DNA from: Agarivorans gilvus
Lineage (GTDB): Bacteria > Pseudomonadota > Gammaproteobacteria > Enterobacterales > Celerinatantimonadaceae
Assembly: GCF_001420915.1 (NCBI RefSeq)
Contig: NZ_CP013021.1
Coordinates: 1,064,001 to 1,128,000 of the forward strand
Length of the DNA: 64,000 nt
Reading direction: 5' to 3'
Below, one piece after another: positions 8,159 through 17,072 of the stretch (position 1 is the stretch's first letter; the number at the start of each line of letters is the position of its first letter). The position numbers and the translations under genes were made by a program. The notes below the pieces were generated by a model. The model saw only the letters and a list, made by a program, of their open reading frames with translations. It had not been told where the DNA came from and did no database searches.

Positions 8159-9278
8159 CTACAAGATCCTGTAAGTAAAATGAAATAGCAAACCGCTCTT
8201 TATCACGCTGGCGACTAACGGCATTAATAAACTTTGCGTTAACAACGCCGGGTTGCAGCGAAATCTTCGATAGTACGTCACTTGCACTTTCACTTAAACC
8301 GCGAATAACGACCTGATTTTCTTCGAACTCAACCTGCGTTAGACTGGTTGAACTATCGACTATTGGCAGAAGTACCAACCAAACGCGCCAAGATAAATCC
8401 ATATCGTTAAGTAGGGTTTGTCCTTGTTCGTACTGCTTTATTAGCCCCGCCACTTCTCGTTGCATAACAACGTATTTTGATACGCTACTAGACTGCTGGG
8501 CATATTGCTTAGTTAAGCTTTGATAGGTATAGCCTAAGTAGAGGCTTGATGCGGCTAAATAGCCCCCTGCTAAAACACTTGAGATTAAGGCAGCTTTAAT
8601 AACGCTTTGCTTGTTAATAGCATTTTGTTTAGCTTTGTTAATACGAAAGTTAAGCGGCCAGATTGAGATCTTCTCATAGATTCGCTGAAGCAATAATGCT
8701 GGATATTGATCAATAGTAACGTCTACTAAGGGCACCTTGGCACTTAAGGATGACATCCATTTGAAGTGTTCGACACTGGTACAACCCAATTTGTCCATGG
8801 AAGAAGTAACACCACCAGCTTGGCTAGCAACATACAGCTGACCACTTAAGGTAGTAATTGAGACTAACTTTTGATTTGTAGCCAATAATAGCGACTCAGG
8901 AAGCACCCACCAGGCAGATTTAGACAACTCAGCCATTAAGGTAGCGGGCACCAACCAAAAATTCACTTTGTAACGGCTTTCTTCTATGCGATTGATGGTA
9001 TTAAATACCACTGAATTTTTGTTTTTATCTAAGGATTCGTAACTCAGTAAAGCCTTGAGTTCTTTTATAGAAGGAACGGAATATTCTTTAGAAAGCTCTT
9101 GATAATGCTCACGACCTAAAATAACTATTTTAGGTTTAAAAGCTTCTAAGCTTGCTTTATGCCAAGTGACAGCCTGACCTTTACCACCATTAGCTTTGTA
9201 TAAGGCTTCAGAATACAGGCCGATTTTACTCGTTAAAATTGCGCTTAAAGCATCAATGATTGGAACTGCAAACTTCAC
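8145..9278 (-). CDS. gspL: Type II secretion protein GspL
   Basis: 377 residues from a GTG start. Residues ~1-200 form the cytoplasmic, actin-like part that binds GspE; one membrane segment lies near 228-250, after the basic INKAKQNAINKQS; the periplasmic part has a coiled coil (~255-290) and a PilN/GspL ferredoxin-like domain (~300-375: LTQVEFEENQVVIRGLSESA). It couples the ATPase to GspM and the pseudopilus. Only 5 bases separate it from gspK. The N-terminal part is more divergent than in Vibrio EpsL. Confidence 0.82.
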   Translation of the reverse strand: MKFAVPIIDALSAILTSKIGLYSEALYKANGGKGQAVTWHKASLEAFKPKIVILGREHYQELSKEYSVPSIKELKALLSYESLDKNKNSVVFNTINRIEESRYKVNFWLVPATLMAELSKSAWWVLPESLLLATNQKLVSITTLSGQLYVASQAGGVTSSMDKLGCTSVEHFKWMSSLSAKVPLVDVTIDQYPALLLQRIYEKISIWPLNFRINKAKQNAINKQSVIKAALISSVLAGGYLAASSLYLGYTYQSLTKQYAQQSSSVSKYVVMQREVAGLIKQYEQGQTLLNDMDLSWRVWLVLLPIVDSSTSLTQVEFEENQVVIRGLSESASDVLSKISLQPGVVNAKFINAVSRQRDKERFAISFYLQDLVDDAA

Positions 9279-9283
9279 AGAAT

Positions 9284-10192
9284 TTAAGACCGTTTTCGAA
9301 TTAAAAACGGTATGTTACTACTTTCGGGCTGCAAGGTCACATCAAGCTTTAATCTTTGGCTTATATCTCCACTAGTAGCCTTGAATTCAATCAATACTGT
9401 TGAGCTACTAAGAAAACCGACGGACTCTTGGCTTTGCCATCCTGTTATACCTATAAACGAGGCCCTATCTAAGCTTCCCATTTCTCTTTCTGCCGATAAC
9501 CGCTCTACGTAGTCTGGCCCCACTAACGCCCCCCAAATAGCTTCAGGTGCAGTAAGTAAATTTAAATCACCCGCAGAATACATGGAGAAACAACACTTTA
9601 TACGAGATATCAAGTCGCTTTCATCTATGTTATCGGCTGCGAGTAAGGCCTTAATAATTTGTTCAAACTCACTGCTAAACTGCATTGGACCGTGCCTTGG
9701 ACTTATGCCTAAATCATTAAGCTCTTGCTCCGTAACACCGCCAAATTGCCAATCCGATACAGGGGCTTGCCAGTTAAGAAAAGTAGCTGAAAAACGCTCT
9801 GCCGTACTTTCAGGCATCCCTAAATAAACTAACTGCTGAGCTAAACGTGAACTAGGAGAGGCAATGATAGAGTGCAATCCAGCAGCATCTTGCATCCTAA
9901 CTTCGACTTGGTCGATAAAAAAAGGGGCATTGTAAAAATTCCATTTCCCAACAAGCCCATCGTCATTGATTTGTTTAGAATGATTTTGGGTAATCAGTGT
10001 ATATAGCAGTTCAGATTTCGCGCTGTATATCTGAGCCTCAGCGTTCACTTTATGGGTATATCCTGTCGCTAATTTAAGCTGTGATTTGGTATCAAAACTA
10101 ATTTGCAAAGCCAACATCATAACCAAAGCAGATATTAATAAAACTTGGATAAGAGCAACGCCGCGCTGCTTAGTGATTCGAGCTCTAAGCAT
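9284..10192 (-). CDS. gspK: Type II secretion minor pseudopilin GspK
   Basis: 302 residues, the large size typical of GspK. The prepilin signal is RGVALIQVLLISALVMML: cleavage after Gly, with Gln rather than Glu at mature position 5, a known peculiarity of this tip subunit. The globular domain contains the helix-hairpin-helix-like inserts usual in GspK (SDWQFGGVTEQELNDLGIS; GDLNLLTAPEAIWGAL). It caps the pseudopilus with GspI and GspJ. The start overlaps the gspJ stop (TAATG). Confidence 0.9.
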   Translation of the reverse strand: MLRARITKQRGVALIQVLLISALVMMLALQISFDTKSQLKLATGYTHKVNAEAQIYSAKSELLYTLITQNHSKQINDDGLVGKWNFYNAPFFIDQVEVRMQDAAGLHSIIASPSSRLAQQLVYLGMPESTAERFSATFLNWQAPVSDWQFGGVTEQELNDLGISPRHGPMQFSSEFEQIIKALLAADNIDESDLISRIKCCFSMYSAGDLNLLTAPEAIWGALVGPDYVERLSAEREMGSLDRASFIGITGWQSQESVGFLSSSTVLIEFKATSGDISQRLKLDVTLQPESSNIPFLIRKRS

Positions 10193-10860
10193 TATTCCTC
10201 ACCTTTGGTGAATCGCCCGAGTGAGATGTCGGGCTTAGTAAGCTCGAAATACCAGCCTTTTTCGATATCATTATCGGTCCATGTGATCGAAATTCTTTCC
10301 GGGGGGGTCATTCGAACGAGGGCATTATAGTCATTAAACCAGTCTAATTTTCGTTGCTCTAACTCACCAACATCTTCTTCAGTTACTCCGTAGTATTTGA
10401 ATGCTACTGATTGTAAACCTTCATCAATAGTAATTTGGTAAGTAAAATCAACTTGCTCAGTTGTACTGGTTAAGTATGAGTTATACATTGGACTTTCTTG
10501 ATATATGAGTTCATAAGTAAAGTCTGTGTTCTGCTCGCTGAATACTCTTATCACAGCCGGCTGCCCTGGGAAACTAAAAGAGTTTCGACTAATGCCAACA
10601 AAACCGGAGGCATGACCTTCAAAATAGTACCTTGATTGTTCGTTTTTATTATAAGCGACATAGGGTATAACCGAGCCAATAATATCTCGAACAATATTTT
10701 TTTGTCTTATTTCGTAAAACTCATCGTAAAACCGACCTACGCTGCCTTCCCAATAACGACTGAACTGACTATAGGCGAATGAGGCAACAGAAATAACCCC
10801 AGTAAGCAGCACCATAGCCACTAGCATTTCGACTAAACTAAAGCCTTTGTTGTTTTTCAT
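10192..10860 (-). CDS. gspJ: Type II secretion minor pseudopilin GspJ
   Basis: 222 residues from the ATG at 10860, which overlaps the gspI stop as ATGA; a TTG six bases further upstream is less likely. Prepilin motif KGFSLVEMLVAMVLLTG with Glu5, then an elongated hydrophobic helix and a beta-rich globular domain (~60-220). It is expected to form the tip complex with GspI and GspK. Size and place in the H-I-J-K order support the call. Confidence 0.87.
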   Translation of the reverse strand: MKNNKGFSLVEMLVAMVLLTGVISVASFAYSQFSRYWEGSVGRFYDEFYEIRQKNIVRDIIGSVIPYVAYNKNEQSRYYFEGHASGFVGISRNSFSFPGQPAVIRVFSEQNTDFTYELIYQESPMYNSYLTSTTEQVDFTYQITIDEGLQSVAFKYYGVTEEDVGELEQRKLDWFNDYNALVRMTPPERISITWTDNDIEKGWYFELTKPDISLGRFTKGEE

Positions 10861-11279
10861 GGCCAAGACAGTTCTTTATATCTAATTGTTCGTTTAGAGT
10901 TGACATTTATCAGCAGCAACTTCACGTCCCATAACTTATAAATATTCTTAGGCTGATCGTAATTTCCGGTTTCAGGATTAAACACTTTTTGCCTGGTACT
11001 GCTAGCAATGAGTTCAGCTTCAACCTCGTAAGTTATATCTCCCATTTGTCCACTAAACGCAATAGCATCGGAATTATGCCTACGTAAAATTTCGTTTTTA
11101 ACTAGAATTCGGGCCTCTTCAAATTGGCCTGATAAAATGAGAGAAGCAGTAGCCTTTTGACTGGCAACCACAGAGCTGTGATATAGCTGTGTACTAACAG
11201 CTAAAACCATAAACATTATGAGTGCAGCAACTAAAGTTTCAATTAAGGTGAAGCCTTTGCTTACTGGAGACTTATACAT
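10857..11279 (-). CDS. gspI: Type II secretion minor pseudopilin GspI
   Basis: 140 residues from the ATG at 11279, giving a short basic leader MYKSPVSKG; a GTG three codons upstream is possible. Prepilin cleavage motif KGFTLIETLVAALIMFMVL with Glu5. The mature protein is small, with the compact beta sheet expected for GspI. It initiates tip assembly with J and K. The gap to gspH is ~25 bases. Confidence 0.85.
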   Translation of the reverse strand: MYKSPVSKGFTLIETLVAALIMFMVLAVSTQLYHSSVVASQKATASLILSGQFEEARILVKNEILRRHNSDAIAFSGQMGDITYEVEAELIASSTRQKVFNPETGNYDQPKNIYKLWDVKLLLINVNSKRTIRYKELSWP

Positions 11280-11304
11280 AAAGCACACTTTAAATCACTA
11301 GAAC

Positions 11305-11700
11305 TTAGGACTTAGGAAGTAACATATCAATAAGGTCAATTGACATATCTTTTCCATCTTTCTTTATATACAAAATTTGCTTGTCTGGCATACCGGTTGA
11401 GTAATAAGTAACAGCCTGCTCTGGAAACTCTAAGTTGTCAAAAGAATACTGCTTTGACGCCTCTTCATGGCTTTGAGTTACTATATTTTGATAAAAATAA
11501 AACTGGTAGGTACAACCGCATAAATATGATTGATAACTGGCTTCTTTTAACACGTTATTCAATCTCAACCAATCTCGATGAACGTTAACCTTGGCCATCA
11601 TGTTAAGCCCAATCCCCCCCACTAAGCTCATTGCAAGCATGCCAATAGTAAGCACAATCAATAACTCGATCAGGGTAAAGCCTCTATTAATTGATTTCAC
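11305..11700 (-). CDS. gspH: Type II secretion minor pseudopilin GspH
   Basis: 131 residues from a GTG start 3 bases after the gspF stop. Leader MKSIN followed by RGFTLIELLIVLTIGMLAM with Glu5. A Tyr/Cys-containing loop (YLCGCTYQFYFYQN, ~55-68) is unusual for a GspH and could form a disulfide. It joins the GspG major fibre to the tip complex. Family assignment is by position and the generic prepilin N-terminus; the globular part is too short and divergent to identify by eye. Confidence 0.78.
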   Translation of the reverse strand: MKSINRGFTLIELLIVLTIGMLAMSLVGGIGLNMMAKVNVHRDWLRLNNVLKEASYQSYLCGCTYQFYFYQNIVTQSHEEASKQYSFDNLEFPEQAVTYYSTGMPDKQILYIKKDGKDMSIDLIDMLLPKS

Positions 11701-11703
11701 GGA

Positions 11704-12897
11704 CTAACCAAAGTCGTTAATAGATACAATGCTAAGTAGCATGATGACAACTACCGAACCGACGACTCCACCCATAAATAGTATTAAAACAGGTTCTAGT
11801 AAGCTGGTTAGCTTTGCAGTCCAAGATTCAAAATCAGTTTTAGAGCGACTAGCTATTTCTTCAAAAGCAATAGACATTTCGCCACTTTCTTCAGCAACTT
11901 CAAGCAACGAAACATAAAACTCTGGGTAGATTAAAGACTTTGAGAAATGCTCAGATAACTTCCCGCCCTCTTTGATACGCTTCTGAGCAGTTAACAGCTG
12001 CATTTTAAGAACACTATTCTTAACACTATCTAAGGCAAGTAAAATAGCTTTGTCTATTGAGATACCCGACTGTGTCATCATAGCCAAAGACGCATTAAAA
12101 CGAATACGATCTAGTAATATAGTAACGCCAGAAGTCAACGGTAAGTAAACAAGAATACGATCTAATTTTACTCGGCCCGAAGCCTGTTTGAAGGTATATC
12201 TCAATATCATGATCAGAAAAATAATTCCTAGCAGTAAATACAACTGATAATTCACGAAAAAATCACTTAAGCCGAGTAAAGCCATAGTGTAACTAGGAAT
12301 ATTAGTGACATTGTCAAATAGAGTTGATAGCTGAGGGACAATAAAATTAAAAACAAATAAGATACACAAAACGCAAACACTAAAAATCACAGACGGGTAT
12401 ACCAATGCTTGTAGTGTCTTTCTTTTAAGGTCTTTTTTAAACTTTAAATCTTCAGCTAAGTTTTTAAATACTACAGATAAAGTACCTGTCGCCTCCCCCA
12501 TTCGAACCAAATTAATATAAAGCGAGTCAAAGTATTCAGGGTACTTAGCTAACAAATCAGAAAGATTTTCTCCCTGTTTTAACCCCGTGCTTATTTGCTC
12601 TAAAAGATTACGGGTCGCTAAGCTGCCTTTACTTTTCCGTATAATATCCAAACCGCGGTCAATCTTTACTCCACTTTTTAATAGTAGAGAGAGTTCAGCA
12701 GTGAAAAACTCAATATCATTTGCTGTAAGGCGTTTTTTTTCAAATAAATTAATACTTTTGTCCAGCTCTGAGAGCTTTACAGGATTTAAACCAAGAGCTT
12801 TTAGTTCTTTTACTGCTTGTTCTGTGTCATTAGCATCTAGTTGGCTTTGGTGTAAATTCCCAGCTGAGTCGTAAGCTTTATATTTGAAAGTAGCCAT
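11704..12897 (-). CDS. gspF: Type II secretion inner-membrane platform protein GspF
   Basis: 397 residues, normal length. Two T2SSF repeats (~65-190 and ~265-390), each ending in a membrane segment, plus a third segment near 215-235. Family motifs visible: FTAELSLLLKSGVKIDRGLD, LVRMGEATGTLSVVF and LEVAEESGEMSIAFEEIA. It forms the membrane base on which the pseudopilus is polymerised by GspE. It begins directly after the gspE stop (TAAATG). Confidence 0.93.
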   Translation of the reverse strand: MATFKYKAYDSAGNLHQSQLDANDTEQAVKELKALGLNPVKLSELDKSINLFEKKRLTANDIEFFTAELSLLLKSGVKIDRGLDIIRKSKGSLATRNLLEQISTGLKQGENLSDLLAKYPEYFDSLYINLVRMGEATGTLSVVFKNLAEDLKFKKDLKRKTLQALVYPSVIFSVCVLCILFVFNFIVPQLSTLFDNVTNIPSYTMALLGLSDFFVNYQLYLLLGIIFLIMILRYTFKQASGRVKLDRILVYLPLTSGVTILLDRIRFNASLAMMTQSGISIDKAILLALDSVKNSVLKMQLLTAQKRIKEGGKLSEHFSKSLIYPEFYVSLLEVAEESGEMSIAFEEIASRSKTDFESWTAKLTSLLEPVLILFMGGVVGSVVVIMLLSIVSINDFG

Positions 12898-14568
12898 TTA
12901 GCCTGCAACCCTTATCACTTCTTCTATACTCGTATAACCCTGAACAGCCTTATATAAACCATCCTCAAACAATGTACGAAAGCCCTTAGAAGAGTTATAG
13001 CTACGAGCGGCGTCAAGAAAAGTTTCATCTTTAGGCAAAGCGGCCAAATGACGGTCACATCTTAAATACTCGATAATTGCCATTCTTCCTTTATAGCCAG
13101 TATGGCCACAATCGTCACAGCCAACAGGAGTGCGTAAACGAATATCGGCTAATTCAAAACGACGGGCGATATCATGTAAGTTATATTTTTCGATCAATGA
13201 TGACTGTTCTGCATCATCGACTAATGTCGCGCATGAACAAAGTTTTCTAGCTAAGCGTTGGGCGATAACAGATACAATAGCGGCGTTTAATAAAAACTCT
13301 TCAACACCAAGGTCTATCAGTCTAGTAAAAGCACTTGGCGCATCGTTGGTGTGAACAGTACTAAATACCAAGTGACCAGTAAGAGCTGATTGCATTGCAA
13401 TTCTGGAGGTCTCTTTATCCCGAATTTCTCCGAGCATAATCACATCAGGGTCTTGTCGAACTATGCTTCTCAAACCAGCAGAAAAATCAAAGCCAATATC
13501 TGAATTAACTTGAACTTGATTAACACCATCGAGTTGGTACTCAACAGGGTCTTCAAGCGTAATTATTTTTACGCCCGGATCATTCAGTTCATTCAACAGC
13601 GTATACAGAGTGGTGGTTTTACCACTACCTGTTGGACCGGTTAAAAGTACTACGCCTGAAGTTTTAGACAGATCTTCTTGTATAGCATTCAAGACATCAC
13701 TAGATACGCCCAAAGACTCAATTTCATAGCTTATGGAGGTTTTTTTAAGTAACCTTAAAACCATACTCTCGCCATCATTCAGTGGTAATGATGAGACCCG
13801 AATGTCCAAATCTACGCCTGAAACCTTTAGCTCAATTTTTCCATCTTGAGGCCTGCGTTTCTCAGCGATATCCATGCCGGAAAGGATTTTTATACGAGAT
13901 ATTAAAGGTAAGTTTAATCTTCTTGGAATTTTTTCTAACTCGTGCAATACCCCATCAACCCTTACCCTAGCTCTATATAGATCATTAACTGGCTCGAAAT
14001 GAATATCTGACGCTCCAAGTTTCAATCCTTTGGAAATAATAGAGTTAAATAAGTTAACCGTTGGAGCTTCACTCGCCATTTCACGTAGCCGCTCTTCCTC
14101 TATGTTGTCTAAAGCTACGGCAACACTAGGTGACTCGTTATAGTTTTCATAATTTCTAGCCAAATCTTCTACTTGGCTTGGGGTAGCAATATAAACAGTC
14201 AATTTGTTTGACAGCTGATTTACATGCTGCAAAGGGCCAATAGCAAGAGGATTATCAGTTACTAGAGCCTGCTCTGAACCAAGATTTATTAAAAACCAAC
14301 GTTCAGATGAAAGTAGCGTTGTATCCAAAACAGGGTCTGCAAATGTAACCTCGTAATTATTTGCTGCAAGATCGTCAAATAATGGAAGGCCAAGTGTAGC
14401 CGAGTATATAGGCGCTAAGGAATTTTCGTCCAAGGAACCTAAATTGACTAATATCGACTCAAGCCTTCCCCCAAACTTTTCTTGATAGGAAGTTGCTTTT
14501 GATAAGTCGTCCTCTGTTACACCATATTTTAGTAAGTTGTAACTCAATGAGTTAGAGGATGGATTCAT
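12898..14568 (-). CDS. gspE: Type II secretion ATPase GspE
   Basis: 556 residues. A MshEN/GspE N-terminal domain (~1-150) is followed by the ATPase core: Walker A GPTGSGKTT (311-319), Asp box and Walker B VIMLGEIRD (376-384), and His box TGHLVFSTVHTND (~397-409). The zinc-binding element is unusual: the second pair is CDDC (484-487), but the first is CSC (444-446) rather than CxxC. It powers pseudopilus extension. It overlaps the gspG stop as ATGA. Confidence 0.94.
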   Translation of the reverse strand: MNPSSNSLSYNLLKYGVTEDDLSKATSYQEKFGGRLESILVNLGSLDENSLAPIYSATLGLPLFDDLAANNYEVTFADPVLDTTLLSSERWFLINLGSEQALVTDNPLAIGPLQHVNQLSNKLTVYIATPSQVEDLARNYENYNESPSVAVALDNIEEERLREMASEAPTVNLFNSIISKGLKLGASDIHFEPVNDLYRARVRVDGVLHELEKIPRRLNLPLISRIKILSGMDIAEKRRPQDGKIELKVSGVDLDIRVSSLPLNDGESMVLRLLKKTSISYEIESLGVSSDVLNAIQEDLSKTSGVVLLTGPTGSGKTTTLYTLLNELNDPGVKIITLEDPVEYQLDGVNQVQVNSDIGFDFSAGLRSIVRQDPDVIMLGEIRDKETSRIAMQSALTGHLVFSTVHTNDAPSAFTRLIDLGVEEFLLNAAIVSVIAQRLARKLCSCATLVDDAEQSSLIEKYNLHDIARRFELADIRLRTPVGCDDCGHTGYKGRMAIIEYLRCDRHLAALPKDETFLDAARSYNSSKGFRTLFEDGLYKAVQGYTSIEEVIRVAG

Positions 14569-14969
14569 TGAAATACAATATCCTCATCTTCACCTGTTCC
14601 ACCTTCTTTACCATCTCTACCGAAGGTCTTAAGGGAATAAGGTAAACCATCCGGCCCCGGTGAGCTATAAATGTAATGATTTCCCCATGGGTCTAGTGGA
14701 ATGTCTCTAGGTAAATAAGGACCATCCCATCCTGGCGCTGTTGAACTCCTAAGCTCTTCTAACTTTTCAGGGTAATAGCCCGTGTCTAAAAGATAGGTGT
14801 CAAGAGAGGTAGAAAGCATTTGCATTTGAGCTGATGCTGTTTTTTGTTTAGATGAACCGACTTTTGAAAACATAGCAGGAGCAACTAAAGACATTAACAA
14901 GCCCAAAATAACTATTACTATTAATAATTCAATTAGAGTAAAACCTTTTGAAAAAACCTTATTACTCAT
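14565..14969 (-). CDS. gspG: Type II secretion major pseudopilin GspG
   Basis: 134 residues. Leader MSNKVFSKG, mature FTLIELLIVIVILGLLMSLV with Glu5. The globular part has the GspG hallmarks: DTYLLDTGYYP, GWDGPYLPRDIPLDPWGNHY, and a C-terminal acidic loop (GGTGEDEDIV) that supplies calcium ligands. It forms the pseudopilus shaft. Its ATG overlaps the stop of the WecA-like gene (TAATG), which physically joins the T2SS genes to the polysaccharide genes in one transcript. Confidence 0.95.
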   Translation of the reverse strand: MSNKVFSKGFTLIELLIVIVILGLLMSLVAPAMFSKVGSSKQKTASAQMQMLSTSLDTYLLDTGYYPEKLEELRSSTAPGWDGPYLPRDIPLDPWGNHYIYSSPGPDGLPYSLKTFGRDGKEGGTGEDEDIVFQ

Positions 14970-16066
14970 TAGAAATCGACTTCCTTTTTAAACTTGGAAA
15001 ATTTTAGTTTAAACGCTCTAATCACTACTAAAACTCGCCAGATGTGAATTAATACAAAATTATATACTAAAAAAAGAATGATAAAACTAATAAACATAAA
15101 CCATTCGGGTACATTTAACAGATCCATTCCTATACCGATTGCACTAAACACAAAACTAAGAGCTGTAATGATAGAAAGAGTTTGACGAGAGCTAAACTTT
15201 GCTCTCATAAAGATATGATGTAAATGATCTCGACCAGCTTTAAACGGAGATGTACCTTTACGAATTCTGCGAATCATAACACTTAACATATCCATTAACG
15301 GTATAGCTATCACCCACAACGCTGTCACCGGCTGAAAGGCCTTATTCTCGCCTTGACTGCCGATTGCAAGTAACCAGACTACTGTTAAGCCAATAAACAT
15401 CGACCCAGCGTCTCCCATAAATATTTTGGTTCGCTTAGGGTTATCTGCTCGAGCCAAATTAAATAGAAGATAAGGAATTAAAGACATTAGCAAGGCTAAA
15501 GCAACCCAAGTATGGGCCGTATCACCATTCGCATAAAACAACACCGCTAAGGAAAACATAGAAGAAAAGGTTAAGCCACCAATTAGTCCATCAATACCAT
15601 CGACCATATTAAATGCATTGATAGCACCAACTATTGCCAAATAAGTAAAAGGCGTAGCAAACCAATATAAATGAATATCACCAAATAATAATATATTTCC
15701 TAAGGAATCGATTTTTTGACCACTTGCAAACATCATCACACTTGCGGCCATAAGTTGGCAGAACATCCTTACTCTAACACTAAGATCACATTTATCATCA
15801 GCAATTCCAACCAACAATATGCCAGCAGAAGCCAACACAAAGTAATGTAACGAAAACTGATTTGCATAATTCATAACTTGGAGAGACAGTATAAAACCTA
15901 TATAAACAGATATCCCTCCGATTAAAGGAACAGCTCCGACATGAACTTTACGCTCATTAGGCACATCAACTAATTGTAATTTAACTGCAAAGGGTTTAAG
16001 TAACTTAATTGAGGCATAACTACCTAAAAATGCAACAAGCATTGACACACAAAAAGTTGACATCAA
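14969..16066 (-). CDS. wecA: Undecaprenyl-phosphate HexNAc-1-phosphate transferase, WecA/MraY family
   Basis: 365 residues with ~11 membrane segments. Conserved loops of the polyprenyl-phosphate HexNAc-1-P transferases are present: VDVPNERKVHVGAVPLIGG (~36-54), DDKCDLSVRVR (~90-100), NAFNMVDGIDGLIGG (~148-162), FMGDAGSMFIGL (~216-227) and the cytoplasmic HIR-type motif GRDHLHHIFMR (~279-289). It starts glycan assembly by loading a sugar phosphate onto undecaprenyl phosphate. The symbol is by family; the sugar is not determined, and WbpL- or TagO-like specificity is possible. It overlaps wzz upstream (ATGA) and gspG downstream. Confidence 0.85.
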   Translation of the reverse strand: MMSTFCVSMLVAFLGSYASIKLLKPFAVKLQLVDVPNERKVHVGAVPLIGGISVYIGFILSLQVMNYANQFSLHYFVLASAGILLVGIADDKCDLSVRVRMFCQLMAASVMMFASGQKIDSLGNILLFGDIHLYWFATPFTYLAIVGAINAFNMVDGIDGLIGGLTFSSMFSLAVLFYANGDTAHTWVALALLMSLIPYLLFNLARADNPKRTKIFMGDAGSMFIGLTVVWLLAIGSQGENKAFQPVTALWVIAIPLMDMLSVMIRRIRKGTSPFKAGRDHLHHIFMRAKFSSRQTLSIITALSFVFSAIGIGMDLLNVPEWFMFISFIILFLVYNFVLIHIWRVLVVIRAFKLKFSKFKKEVDF

Positions 16067-17052
16067 TTGCCCTCTTTCGATAACGATTTAAGGTAGCTAA
16101 ATACGCCATGTAACAAAATAAGCACAATTCCTAAAACGATGCCTAATATTGCGCCCAATATACAGATTAATGCTCGATTAGGGCTGGACTTTATTTCAGG
16201 AATAACGGCTGGGTCAACAACACTAAAAACATAACTATCATTAGCCTCTGCTAACATCATCGTTTTCGTTTGCTCTTCAATAAGTTGATAAAAAACATTT
16301 TGCATTTGCGAGACAGCTGTTTTATCAAGTTGCGTCTGCAAATAATTAATATTATTTTGAGTTTCTTCAATGGTTCTTGATTTCATCGTAGAGTTAATAT
16401 CAACCACTAACTCAGATACAATAAGCTGAGCGATAATGGGCGAAATATGCGAAATAGATAGTGTAATTAAGCCAGTGTCTTTATTTTTAGATACTTCCAG
16501 CATATTTTTAAGAAATACTTCGTGTATTTCTTGATTACTAGGTTCAGCCTTTAACGGAAAATCGACCTTTCTTACCCAGACACCATTTTTTTCATCGTAT
16601 AGCTCTGCATTGTAGATTAACTCGCCATTATCGAAATCCCACAGGAGAGGAGCCATTATATCTGCTTTTAGACTATGCTTCTCAACGAAGCTAGATATAA
16701 ACAACCTTGAACGTAGAACTTCTAAAGAAAGCGTGGTCTTGTCTATTGCATTTGAACCATTGAGATTTAAACCTGCAAATGAAGCTAACCCACCCAACTG
16801 TGATGCCATTCCACCGAGGTTATCACTTGCGTTTTCTGTGGGAGCTAATAACACGCTTGACCGGTATACATTAGGTAACTTAATTGCATAGAATGTTGCC
16901 GCCAAACTAAAGGCAAGTGCGGTTAACAAAATTACAATTTTTCCAGCCCATAACTTCTCAACGATTAACGATAAATCAAATACATCTTCATTATTAATGA
17001 TTTGTTTTTGTTGATAAATTGTTGCGTCCGTATCTATGGATATATTCGTCAT
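16063..17052 (-). CDS. wzz: Polysaccharide chain-length determinant (Wzz/PCP family)
   Basis: 329 residues. N-terminal membrane segment (~35-55) followed by the Wzz motif NVYRSSVLLAPTE (~60-72), a coiled-coil periplasmic region (~230-265) and a C-terminal membrane segment (~295-318) preceded by the Pro/Gly-rich VDPAVIPEIKSSPNRALICI. There is no cytoplasmic tyrosine-kinase domain, so it is a PCP-1 or PCP-2b type. It sets the modal length of the polymer made by the cluster. It sits 20 bases after the Wza-like gene. The ATG is preceded by only a weak ribosome site. Confidence 0.9.
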   Translation of the reverse strand: MTNISIDTDATIYQQKQIINNEDVFDLSLIVEKLWAGKIVILLTALAFSLAATFYAIKLPNVYRSSVLLAPTENASDNLGGMASQLGGLASFAGLNLNGSNAIDKTTLSLEVLRSRLFISSFVEKHSLKADIMAPLLWDFDNGELIYNAELYDEKNGVWVRKVDFPLKAEPSNQEIHEVFLKNMLEVSKNKDTGLITLSISHISPIIAQLIVSELVVDINSTMKSRTIEETQNNINYLQTQLDKTAVSQMQNVFYQLIEEQTKTMMLAEANDSYVFSVVDPAVIPEIKSSPNRALICILGAILGIVLGIVLILLHGVFSYLKSLSKEGN

Positions 17053-17072
17053 AATTTAACTATTACCAACCA

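Noticed and set aside
4910..14969. MSHA or type IV pilus cluster
   Set aside because: A large GspK-type pseudopilin, a GspL, and a GspG with the calcium loop are present, while mshA-like major pilins, pilT and tip adhesin genes are absent.
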